Assembly (NCBI GenBank): GCA_002914845.1
Contig: JXTC01000048.1
Span: 1,237,997-1,301,996 of the forward strand
Direction: 5' to 3'
DNA length: 64,000 nt
From: Trema orientale
Lineage: Eukaryota > Streptophyta > Magnoliopsida > Rosales > Cannabaceae
Below, piece by piece: positions 13,301 to 24,666 of the stretch; position 1 is the first letter of the stretch, and each line of letters opens with the position of its first letter. The notes under the pieces were generated by a model. That model searched no databases. It worked only from the letters and a program-made list of their open reading frames with translations, and was not told the origin of the DNA. The translations under genes and the position numbers were made by a program.

Positions 13301-16300
13301 ATTTTGTCACCCCTGGGACTCGAACCCATATATCTCAAGAATTATCAAATAGTACGACAAACTAAAATTTATCTAAGCCACCAAACGTGATCTTCTAACC
13401 ATCTTATGTGTTCTGCAAAAGTTTGAAGTCAATTCACTCTTTTGTTTAAGTTATTTCTAAGTTATAGCACGAATGATTCCTCTCCTTTTGTGAGTGGGAA
13501 TATCTTAACACTTTTTAAAATTCCAATATACCATGAGCTATGGAACATAATTTGTTTTTAAGCTTTTAAATTCAAAAAAAAAAAAAAATTCAGGAATACA
13601 GCAATACCCATTTGAAACTACATCTTCATTATACCCACTGAAACTAGATTTTCTACATCTGCTTCAAGTTCATAAATCAGTTATTAATTGATCTAGATGA
13701 TAATAAACGAGAGACATTATTAGAAATAAAGAGTTCAAGGTAACAGGACAACATGTCTTTAACGAGCTAACAATATTCAATTGGCAAAAAACAGAAAATG
13801 CATATCATGGGTCAAAAATAACTTCCCCAATTCCTTACAATACTAGAAGAAGGAAACTCCTTAAAATCCTAAATAGATGAATTCCATAGTAACCCGCAAC
13901 TTTTTAGTCTATCCCATAAAAAAAGAGAATCTCTTCAATTTCCTGAAAAAATTCCCCCCTACCCTCCTAGCCAAACAATAAAAAATAATACCAAGACAGC
14001 AAAATTCCATAAAGATTTCAACCTGTTATTGCTATCGGGAATTCCAGATAAAAATGATATGGAAATAACTACAAAGCCTCAGAGGCAGTGAAGAGAGTTA
14101 GTACAAACCAATTGGGCCTTGATTTCCTCCTGTAACTGTTCCATGTCAGATTTTAGTTGTTCAACAACACCTCTCTGAAGAAAAGAAAAACATGAAAACA
14201 TTTAGACAGAATGTGGAACTACATATGAACAGAAGTACTATCATTTATAGTTTGAAAGAGTGCAAAAAGATTGGTCTGTCACAGTAAACTTGTTCTAAAA
14301 CTGGGTTTACAGAACTTGCCATTGCATAAAACTCAAGATGCAACTTAAACATTAGCCAAATTTACATAATCCAGGACATCAAATATTATAACATTTATAG
14401 AATGAAAATACGATAGTTCATTTTGACTTATACAATAATTCATTTTGACTCATACACGACATTAATCACCATGAATTTACCATCATCTTCTTTGAAAAAA
14501 ACAAAAAATCTGGGACTCATGATATATTGCCCTCATAATGGGACCATTTAAACCTTTGCATATGTAAGCATCAACAATTTTCCTCACAGCACAACCTCAG
14601 TCAGTTAGGAAAAGAGAAAGAGAACCTTGGATGATGGGGGTCAAATGTGCAATACAAGATTAAGAAAAACAAACTCTCCGAGTTCACATATCAAGTATCA
14701 AGAAGTACACAAAACGCAATTATGATAAATGAATATGCAATTTTCACTTTGCTGTTGTAATTAAAGAGCACTTGACAAATTGAAGAAAATTATCATTTTT
14801 AAGTAGGATAATATAAGAAAGAGGAAAATTATACTAATAAGTAACATCATAAAGCAACTGCTTCATTATATATGTCAACCCCGGACAATTTTATGCAACA
14901 GCTTTATACAACTGCAATAGCACAGCAACAGAATCATAATTTGCAAGCTGACCTGTTGGTTATAACTGTCTGTAAGAGATGAATTTTCAGCAGCCAATGA
15001 CTCCGATAAGACACGAGATGCCTCAAGTGCACGTTGCAACGAGAATTTTTCTTGAGTCAAATCCTCAATATGCTGTGTAAACCAAAATAAGATGATTATC
15101 AAAAGAGACAACGGCCAGGAAAGAAAAGCTATAAGAAGTTAAATTAATGCTTCTTCGTTGTAATAATTCAACCTAACCTCCACTCTAAGCCAGAGGAAAC
15201 TAAAGCTCAAAGTTCCAAATTCAATGAACAAATGTTGAAAGAAACCTGTTAATTAAATAGCAAGGACTACCTAAATATATGAGTTTAACCAATTTTGCTG
15301 GGCGAGGATTTATTCCTTCACAAAACATGACTGAGTTGACAGGTGCCAAGACCTAGCAGATTTATCACTCCCTACTCATAGGTTCTATATTTTCATAACA
15401 ACATGCATCTCCACAATATCTAGCCAAGCCACCAAGCATATAATATTTGTTAAGAGAAAAAACATCACCTTTAAGCAGTACTTTCTCCAATACCAGGAAT
15501 TAAATGGCCTAGAACAGAAAACAACAAACACCTAGCCACTGAGTTCTCCCCGGTGGGGAACCAGCGAAAACTAAAATGGAAAAAAACAAGGGTACCTGTT
15601 CCAGAGCTGAAAAGTCTTCATTCTGCTTAGGTAAATAGAACTCATGTTTCCTCTCCATGCCATTTTCATTCACAGACAGTTTTGGCAGGTCACCAACGAT
15701 GCCACCAGAAACAGAATTCACTAAAGGCTCAAATGCATGAGAATTACTTTGGGAGTCAAGCTTTGAAAAGGGGCCTAAACTTTCACTGTACGTAGATGGC
15801 ATTTCAAAAGGAGATGATCCTAGGATATCCATGCTCTTCGATTTCAAATTATTCGAATTAAACAAGTCCTTAATAGGTTCATCTTGTTGCAAATGAGTTC
15901 CTGAAGATGCTCTAGGAACATTAAGATTATCAAGAAACGATGGACGAGATCTTCTGGAACTAGTTTCATTCGTCACAGAATGTAGTGGTACATGATTGGA
16001 AGAACTTCTGAAATCAGATTGAAAACTCACGGGTCCATTGTCCATACTAAACACACCAATTGTAGAGCTACTAATGTTTTCCTTGCCTGATTGGGAAGAA
16101 ATAGGATCCCTGAAGTTCCCACTACCATGCATGTTCTGTGCAATTTCATGAGCAAACCCAATTTTGTTTGTGGTTGGTCGAATCAGATCTACCATGAAAC
16201 CAAAAAACTAATGATCAGCATCTTCCTTCAGAATGTAGATATCGGGTAAAAGAGAAATCCTTTAAACTATAGTTGAATAATTGAAAACACTGGAATCAAA

Positions 16301-17901
16301 ATTTCAAAGTACAAAAGTACCTTCATACAGGGAAGATGATTTAGTGCCACTGTCATAACTAGATTCACTTTGCAGTACTGTGCCAATGGAATTCTGAGGT
16401 GAGATAGTTGTAACAGAGGCATGAGAAGCACCAGCATCTGATATTGTATAATCCTCTGTCGAAAATCTCTCTCCTTTTAAGTGGGATTCATCTATTCGAT
16501 TGGAACTAAGTTGACTAATACTGCTTACAAAATCTTGACTGCCTTGTGAGCGTAAAGCAATAGACTGGCCAGAAGTCCCATATGGAAATCTAACTAACCC
16601 TCCGGTGTAATTCTCCATATCATTACTTTTCCCATGGATTTGATTAACATCCAGAGGTCCACCAACACCTAAATCACCATAAATCTTAAATTCTTGACCA
16701 TTTGCATGCTTTAGTGTCTGATCTAAAGAAAATGAACTATAATCATTTGTTAAAAAATGACTACTTCGTGAGTCATTTGAAGAAACTTGCTCACTTTTCA
16801 GGATGGAATCAAATGAATTTTCGTTATTGTTTAAAGCTTCGCTAACAGCGTTGCCATGTTCATCAGATGTACCGGCTCCACTTGTATCAGTAACTCGGAC
16901 ATGTTCAGCTTCTAAAGGTTGTTTCTCATTTAAATTGACTTCAGAAGCCTGGTTCTGGCTGGTTGATGAAGCTTTCTTAGCACGCTCAGCTGCTTTTTTC
17001 TTACGGAACTCTTCAAGCTACAAGAGAATAAAAAAAGAATAACAATAATGACAATATAAAGAACTGAATATAAGAAAAATTGCTCAAAAATATACATTAC
17101 ATGGACATGAAAATAAATTTTGAATCCATGTGCTGAACAAGCATTAGCACACACGGGGTATCCGAGTTCCAAAGACTAGAAAAAGTTACAGTTCGGACAA
17201 AACTTATAGCGTAAAGTGCAATCCTGACAAACTTCGTACATCAAAGGAACTAAATACTTATATTCTTTGACATAAATTTATATCATAACGAAAATATTTA
17301 AAGCATTTCTCGCTTCATATGTTAAAAGTTGACAAAATCACCATGAATAACACTAGCCAACTGGAGCAACAACATTAACACCCAACTAAACAAATCAAAT
17401 CTGCAACTGTTACATGTAGCTCGAAGGAAACATAAGAATGTATGTCCTCCTTTTCCTTAATCACTTGGGGCATCCTAAGCAAATAGATCACTCAACTCAA
17501 CCCTTTCGATCGAATAACAATAAGGGCACCACATTGTAGAGTATGACAGCATCAAATCATAAATTGTGACCCAAGAGATTTAAGCATAGGAGAGGGGGGG
17601 AAAAAAAGGTGGGGGGGAATGAGACAAAAAATTCAAGAAAATTAGCAGCTCAATGAACAAGTTTTTGCGCCAAAATGAATCACCAGCAATTGAGCTTCCG
17701 AAATTTCACTAAGTAAATTGCTCAAATCATGAATGCTAACTATGCAAAAAAAAATCCATAACCGCAAAAACCCATTTGACATTTTACACAAAATAACACA
17801 AAGAGGCCGTACAGAATCCATACCCGGCGCTTTCCAGCTTCCAAATGCCCTTGCTTCTTGGATGAAGCCACCGAGTTGGGCAACACCTGAGCCGAAGCCA
17901 T
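10322..17901 (-). CDS. BLI: BLISTER-like protein (Polycomb-associated coiled-coil protein)
   Basis: Exons in order: 17901-17824, 17017-16321, 16188-15596, 15072-14953, 14174-14109, 13049-12939, 12626-12550, 12350-12283, 11918-11805, 11465-11302, 11115-11047, 10754-10599, 10402-10322. All junctions are GT-AG and in phase, giving about 797 residues. I recognise BLISTER from the N-terminus MASAQVLPNS, the basic block LEAGKRRLEEFRKKKAAER across exons 1-2, and the C-terminus VVERVLGWIMKLFPGG. Residues about 60-450 (exons 2-3) are Ser/Asn-rich and probably disordered. From about residue 457 heptad-like E/K/L/Q sequence forms a coiled coil. Known role in Arabidopsis: nuclear partner of the PRC2 methyltransferase CURLY LEAF, affecting development, cold and ER-stress responses. 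It is longer than the Arabidopsis protein (about 714 aa), mostly in the disordered part. No defect seen. Confidence 0.93.
13169..13200. repeat. 16-bp tandem duplication in a BLISTER intron
   Basis: Two perfect copies of TGCTAATGAAAGGGGG, in the BLISTER intron between 13050 and 14108. A short (GA)n run lies just before at about 13093. Confidence 0.85.
13263..13326 (-). mobile_element. 5'-truncated SINE with 19-bp target-site duplication
   Basis: A 64-bp insert in a BLISTER intron is bounded by a perfect 19-bp direct repeat, CATATATCTCAAGAATTAT, at 13244-13262 and 13327-13345. On the minus strand the insert starts GGTTCGAGTCCC, a Pol III B-box of tRNA-derived SINEs, and ends in an A-rich tail of about 30 bases. 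That is the signature of a SINE truncated inside the B-box and inserted by LINE machinery. Confidence 0.8.
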
Positions 17902-17949
17902 CAAAAACAACACAACACGATCCCAACCCAAAGCTCAAAACAATTCAAT

Positions 17950-18919
17950 CGAATTCACCAAGAAAACACCAAAACTCCAATCAAAATCCTCAACGCCCCA
18001 ACCCAATGATTATCGCCAAAAACCCTAGCAAACTAGCTCCGAACAATCAAAGAGATTCCGCCAATGGTGACGGGAATTCGATGATCAAACGGTCGGATTA
18101 TTCGAAACAAATATATATATATATATAGAGTAAAATTGAAGAAAATATATAAAAATAAAAAAAAATAAAAAATAAAAACCCTAAGAATTGAATTGTTACA
18201 GACAAAGGGTCCGATCAGATCGGAGAGAAGAAGAGGAGTGGGTTTGTGAAAAAAAATCTTTTCGGTTCTACCAGATCTCCCCCGATTTCCCCTCTCTCTC
18301 TTTCTCTTTCTGCTATTTGCGTTTTTATGTTTCAATTTTTTTTTTTCAAATTTTATTTTGTTCTTTCTTTTTTTTTTTTTTTGAAAATTTTTGACGTGGG
18401 CTGATAGTATTACCTGGCGGTATTTTTAAGTGACGTATGGGGATTTAAGGAGAAGCGGCCAAAGCCAAAGCCAAGTTCAATACTGATGTTTTGCTTCTTT
18501 GGAGAAAATTTGGTGAGATGGTGTTTATTTTATTTTACTTTGTTTATTTATTTATCTTAAAATATTTGACATGGTTTTGTGAGATGGCAAGTACTTGGAT
18601 TTGGAGGAAAACAATTTTAAACACTTGGTTGGGTTGTCAATTTTGTATCTAACAAGTAATGAGCACTGTTTAGTTTTGTTGTCAAACGACTATAAACAAA
18701 TTTTAGACACACGTCTTATTTAGCAAATAATCTTTTTCATTTCATTCATGCAAATAGAGGACATCTATTTGCACGAGTTTTATTATGGGATGAATGACGA
18801 ATTAGTACTTATTTATATTGTGATTAATGATGGTAGATTTTTTTTTTGCCCCTTTTATAAGTAGATTTGGTCATTTGGTTAGTCTTTTAAGGTAAACAAT
18901 ATTTGTCCACGAAAATGTT
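17950..18919. other. BLISTER 5' UTR/promoter and intergenic DNA
   Basis: Upstream of the BLISTER start codon on the minus strand. It contains an (AT)n run near 18112-18126 and GA-rich sequence (minus strand) at about 18290-18320 that probably belongs to the 5' leader or core promoter. I see no other gene. Confidence 0.45.
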
Positions 18920-19279
18920 GACCCTGTTTGTTTCTCCTATTTAAATGTGTGTATTTGAATGGAAATTGTGGAATGGGTTATAATTGGAATGGAAGACATT
19001 TGAATGGAAAAAATAGTGGAATGGGTTATAATTAGAATGGGAGTATTGGAATGGACCATTCAAAAACACCTCTTCTCCTCCATTCTCATCCAAGACACAA
19101 AAATTCATTCAAATAGTTGATGTGACTGATGAACCATTTGAATGGAAAAACTAAATTGTTGAAACAAACACTCATTCCAAAAGACCATTTGAATGGAAAA
19201 TTTAGAGTTGTTGAAACAAGCACCCATTCAAATGGATTTTCCATTCCAATGGAATGGAATGAGCGAACCAAATGGCCCC
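18920..19279. mobile_element. MITE copy 2 (360 bp)
   Basis: Same family and length as the copy at 9130-9489, over 90 percent alike by eye and in the same orientation. Ends GACCCTGTTTG and AAATGGCCCC; flanked by GTT at 18917-18919 and 19280-19282. Confidence 0.8.
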
Positions 19280-19376
19280 GTTACCTTTCACACTTAGAAC
19301 CTTATCTTGCATCAAAGATCTCTAATAATGTTTAAGACAAGAATTAAAATTTATTCTGGAAAATTGGAGTGCTAAT

Positions 19377-20101
19377 GGCCCTGTTTGTTTCACCCATTCA
19401 ATGTCATTCAAATAGAAAACACATTAAAATGAGTGTTTGTTTTAACAATTCTAGTTTTTCCATTCAAATGATCTTTTGGAATGAGTGTTTGTTTCAACAA
19501 TTCAGTTTTTCTATTCAAATGGTCAATCAGTCACATTAACTATTGGAATGTGTTTTTTGTGTCTTAGAATGAGAATGGAGCTTAGAAGATGTTTTTGAAT
19601 GGTCTATCCTAATGTCTCTCATTCTAATTACAATGGCCTCGTTTGGTTCGTCTATTTAAATGTGTGTATTTGAATGGAAATTGTGGAATGTGTTATAATT
19701 GGAATGAGAGACATTTGAATGAAAAAAATAGTGGAATGGGTTGTAATTAGAATGGGAGCATTGGAATGGACCATTCAAAAACACCTTTCCCCCTCCATTC
19801 TCATTCAAGACAAAAAAAAAAACCATTCCAATGATTAATTTTTCTGATGGACCATTTGAATGGAAAAACTGAATTGTTGAAACAAACACACATTCTAAAA
19901 GATCATTTGAATGGAAAAACTGGAGTTGTTGAAACAAACACTTATTCAAATGGATTTTTATTCCAATGAAATGGGATGGTTGAAACAAACGGGGCTAATG
20001 TATTCTACTTTATTTCACTTCAAATGTCCATTCCAGTTATAATTTATTCCACAATTTCTATTTAAATACACTCATTCAAATAGGTGAACTAAACAGAGCC
20101 A
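19377..20101. mobile_element. MITE copy 3, interrupted by copy 4
   Basis: Outer element of the same family in the opposite orientation. The left end GGCCCTGTTTGTTTC is at 19377 and the right end GTGAACTAAACAGAGCC reaches 20100. AAT flanks it at 19374-19376 and about 20102-20104. Removing the inner copy and one AAT leaves about 360 bp, the family length. The right boundary is uncertain by a base. Confidence 0.72.
19635..19996. mobile_element. MITE copy 4, nested inside copy 3
   Basis: Ends GGCCTCGTTTGGTTCG and CAAACGGGGCT, flanked by AAT at 19632-19634 and 19997-19999. It splits the older copy 3, whose sequence resumes on both sides. This gives an order of insertion. Confidence 0.78.
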
Positions 20102-20160
20102 AATATTAATTCTTTTTCGAAAAAGTATACTATGTTTGCTGTCAAAGGTAGTTTCTCATA

Positions 20161-21261
20161 GGAAAATTAGTCATTTTGCCCTCTCATATTTGTCATTGGT
20201 ATGAATTTGCACCCTCATTTTTGACTTTGTATTCAAGTACCCCTTATAATGGCAAAGTTGTTCTTCTTTTGCCCCCTCACTTTTGACTTAGTATTTAAAT
20301 ATCCCTTAAAATGATAAAGTTGTTATTCTTTTACCCCCTCAAGTCTAACACCGTTAGAAAATTATTAATGGACAATAGCCAAATAATTATTTTACTTTTT
20401 AAATAGCTAATAAATATCTTTTACTGTTTTTTTTTTTATATATTAGACATTTCTAAAGAGCTAGTTTTTATGATTAAATATATAAAATAAACGAAAAGAG
20501 GTAAAAGAAAAATATTTTTTTAATGGCTATATATGTATATGTAAAATAAAAAATAGACAAAATAGAGCAATTATTGCATTAATTCATTAGTGTCAAAATA
20601 TTTTTAGAAGTTATGTAAAAAAAAAAATGCATATTTTCATATCCAAAAGACTTTCTAGAAAATGAAATGACTATTTGCCCTCTTATTTTTTATGAAAAAT
20701 AGTCATTTCATTTCATGAAAAGATGAAAAATAAGAAGGCAAATTCATGAAATAGTTATTTCATTTTCTAGAAAGTCTTTTAGATATGAAAATATGTAGTT
20801 TTTTTTTTTTTTTACATCTAAAAATATTTTGACATTAATGAATTAATGCAAAAATTGTTCTATGTTGTCTATTTTTTGTTTTACATATACATATATAACC
20901 ATTAAAAAAATTATTTTTCTTTTATCTCTTTTCGTTTAATTTATTTATTTAATCAAAAAAATTAACTCTTTGAAAATGTCTAATATATATATAAAAATAG
21001 TAAAAGATATTTATTAGTTATTTAAAAAGTAAAATGATTATTTTGCTATTGTCCATTAACAATTTTCTAATGGTGTTAGAGTTGAGGAGGTAAAAGAAAA
21101 AAAAATTATTATTTTAGGGGGCATTTGAATACTAAGACAAAAGTGAGGGGGCAAAGGAAGAACAAATTTGTCATCTAGGGAGTATTTGAACACAAAATCA
21201 AAAGTGATGGGACAAATTCATACTGATGGCAAATGTGAGAGTACAAAATGACTAATTTTCC
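20161..21261. mobile_element. Foldback MULE-like element, 1101 bp, perfect 9-bp TSD
   Basis: The two halves are inverted copies of each other: 20161-about 20690 pairs with 21261-about 20700. The termini GGAAAATTAGTCATTTTG and CAAAATGACTAATTTTCC differ by a single base when aligned. It is flanked by the identical 9-mer TTTCTCATA at 20152-20160 and 21262-21270. A 9-bp TSD with very long inverted repeats fits Mutator-like foldback elements. There is no transposase ORF, so it is non-autonomous. Confidence 0.85.
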
Positions 21262-21479
21262 TTTCTCATATAAAGAAACTTAACCTAACTTTTAATCACC
21301 ACACATGTCATATGATAATCTATCGAAAACAAGAGGAATTGGCAGTCGTTATAGTTGTCCAATATAAAAGAGGCATGCAAGTTTAAGGTATACACACAAC
21401 ATAGACGGTAGCACATTCTTCACGCATTACATAGTACACATACTTTTAGCTACTTATATTACTAATTTTATTACAAAAC

Positions 21480-23380
21480 ATGGCTAGATGTGGCTGAATC
21501 CAACTAGGTTTAGCCATAATCTTGAGTACTTTTGGCTCAATGGATAACTTCACAATCATAATTTATGGCATAAGATTGAATTTGAAGATGAGTCTTATCC
21601 CAATTGAACATGTTCAATCATGTCGAATAAAATGGTGACATCTAGTCTAACGTAATGTTGACATTTAGTGTAACATATTAGACTTAGGTCAAAGGCATAC
21701 ATGTGAATTGAGAAAGTCAAAAGTGTTATAATATCCTTAACATGTTGTCCTCACAATTTGGGCGATTTTCTGGAAACAAAGTAAATAAAGCCTTTTTCGG
21801 CTTCTCGGCCACTATTAGCTCATTTATTGTAATTTTGGCTAAATTTGACTATATCTAGCCATAATCTCACGCGATTCTCAATTAATAACTTCACGACCAT
21901 AGTTTATAGCATAACATTGAACACAACTGCTTGATACATTCAAAACTGTTCTAGTAATAACCCTAGCACATGTCACTTGACGATTTTTGCAAAAGAAAAT
22001 AAATGAAGCATTTTGTCACATTTTGGCTACTATTTATTTATTTTATTTTTTTAGTTTTTTTGCTGAATTTGACTACATCTATTTATAATCTCACGCGCTT
22101 TTGGCTCAATGATTACTACCGTTATCATTTATGGTATAAGATTGAAAATACTTGCTTGATACTTTCAAGAAAATTGAAAATGTTTTAGTAGTTAGCCCAT
22201 CATGTTGCAATATTGGCAATTTTTGGAAATAAGGTAAATGATGTCTTTCACATTTTGCCAATATTTAGCCTGTTTATTATAATTTTGGATGAATTTGATT
22301 ACATATGACCATAATCTCACACGTTTTTAACTCCATGAATAACGCTAAAAATTACTTTTTGATACATGTAGGTTGAGACAGTCAAAATTAATCTAGCAAT
22401 TAATAACCTTAACATGTTGACCTAACAATTTGGAAATTTTTTGGAAACAAAATAAATGAAGGTTTTTTCTTTTTCTTTTTGTTTCCACATTTTGGCTGCT
22501 ATTTAGCTCATTCATTGTAATTTTGGTTTAATTTGACTAAATCTGACTATAATCTCACGTGCATTTAGCTCAATCACGAATAACACAACCATAGTTTATG
22601 GTATAAGATTGAAGATAAAGAACTTGATATGAAAAATTGAGAAAATCAAAACTCGAAAGTGTTCTAGTAATTCTCTTCCCAAAAAAAAAAAGAAAAAAAA
22701 AAAAGCCTTAGAATGTTGAACTGAAAATTTGGCATTTTCTGGAAAAAAAAATAAACAAATAAATAAACGAAGCTTTCTTTTCCTCACACTTTGGCCCCTA
22801 TTTAGCTCATTAATTGTAATTTTAGCTAAAGTTGATTACATCTAGTCAGAAACTCGTGCATTTTTGGCTATAAATAACTTCATGACCATAGTTTATGGCA
22901 TAAGATTGAAGATAAGTGCTTAGATATATGTAAATTGAGAAAGTCAAAATTATTTTATTGGTAACCTAAGCATGTTGATGTTTAACAATTCTGGGGGGTT
23001 TTGGAAATAAAACAAACGAAGCTATTCCTTTTTTTTTTTTTTTTTCCCCTCCCCACCCATATTTTGCCACTGGTTAGCTAATTAATTGTAATTTTTTTAT
23101 ATAGATATCATGTCACGCACTTTTGGCTCAATGAATAACTTCACGACCAGAGTTTTTGTCATAAGATTGAATATAACTTTATGATTCCAATTAAACATGT
23201 TCAACCAGGTCACAATATATATTTTCAGTCAGTCAACATATTAGACTAATGTCAAACTCATTTATGTAAATTCTCAAGTCAAAAGTATTCTAGTAACATT
23301 TGCTGGTTGAATTGACATTTTTTTTTGTGTGCAAATTTTGGAGATTAATTTGGCCGCTATTAGCTCATTTATGGGAATAT
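21480..23380. repeat. Degenerate tandem array, about 220-300-bp unit
   Basis: Diverged units recur with the phrases AATTTTGGCTAAATTTGAC, ATAATCTCACGC, AATAACTTCACGACCATAG and GGCATAAGATTGAA in fixed order. Landmarks fall at about 21834, 22053, 22281, 22520, 22817 and 23090, so spacing varies from 219 to 297. About seven to eight units are visible. No coding sequence. Satellite-like, but could be serial duplication of part of a transposon. Confidence 0.75.
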
Positions 23381-24282
23381 TCTCTTTTTTAGAATTAATG
23401 CATACTTCCTAAATGAATAAAAATATTTAACGATATTTTTGAAGGAAAAACAAAGTTTTGGATCAAAATATTAATAGTTTTAGTCATCCATATATCCCAG
23501 GCCAATTTAATATTAATGTAATGCTTAAAACTTTATGATTCTGATTAAGGTGGTAGTAGAAATTAAAAGTTAGATTTTTTTTTTTTCTAAAAAACACTAT
23601 GAAAATAAATTAGAATGTGCTCATGTATGCTTCCAAAAGTACTTGCTCTTTAGGCAGCAGCTTATAATAATATGAAATATAACTTGTAATAGGTATTACC
23701 AACACTAGTTTTAGTTTGAATTATTCATAATTAAAGTAATGAGTTTAAGTTGTTATAATACCAATCCCATAATAGCCCAAAATATACTATTGAACTGCAA
23801 TTTACACAAGGATTAAAAAATTGTGACATTTGTTGATTTTGTTGTGACATTATATGTTTTTGAGATGTCGACATAGATATTGGATGAAAAGATAATTTTT
23901 CATATGCATCCGTAAAATATCGGATAATATCGTAGAAATTTCTATATCAATAAAATATTGACAAAAAATGAGTTAATATCGAGATATTTATAGATATTAC
24001 AGTGACAATATCAGTGACATTTTAAAATATCGATTTTTTTTCCCAGGGTTTCTTTTCTTTTCTATTTTTTTTTAAATAGTAGTTAAATAAAAAACAAAGT
24101 TTCCTCCTCATAATATGAAGGAAAAATTTTAAACTATTAGTATTTGTAATTAAAATTTCTGCAGCACTTGAAGAATGAGATCAGTCAACATATATATGGC
24201 ATATAAATATAAAGAACTATATTTAGAACTACTTAAGCAGAATAATTTAAGAAATATATTAATTGTTTACACCAAGGTGAGA
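23381..24282. other. Non-coding; possible left remnant of a DNA transposon
   Basis: No gene. From about 23865 to 24040 the sequence is rich in ATATCG-type motifs. GATGTCGACATAGATATT is loosely mirrored in reverse near 27300-27370, on the far side of the LTR retrotransposon. The two could be the ends of one older element. Confidence 0.35.
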
Positions 24283-24287
24283 AATTC

Positions 24288-24666
24288 TGATGCAGACAAG
24301 AAATAGAATATTTTACGAATATTTTTAATATTGTTATTAATTAGGTTTTATTTAATTGTTAGGTTATTTTAATTTTGAGTAACTAGATTTAAGTTTCATG
24401 TTTTCATCAGTTTCTATAATTTTTCTACTTTCTTAGTTGTGTCCAATTACCTATCTATAAAATAAGTTTCACTATGCAATTGTTTTTCAGACTATGATAA
24501 ATTAATAAATGATTATTGAGTTTTTTCTCTCTATAGTTCTTTTCTATCTCTGAGTTCTTAATCTAATTATATTACTTTTCTACCTATTCACATATTTTTG
24601 TCCTAATTTTCTTTACTCCTTGTTTTTCTACCAATTCTCTTTCTTTTCTCATTTTATCCTACATCA
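24288..24666 (+). repeat. 5' LTR
   Basis: 379-bp left LTR of the retrotransposon at 24288-26926, ending CATCA directly before the primer-binding site. Confidence 0.85.
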
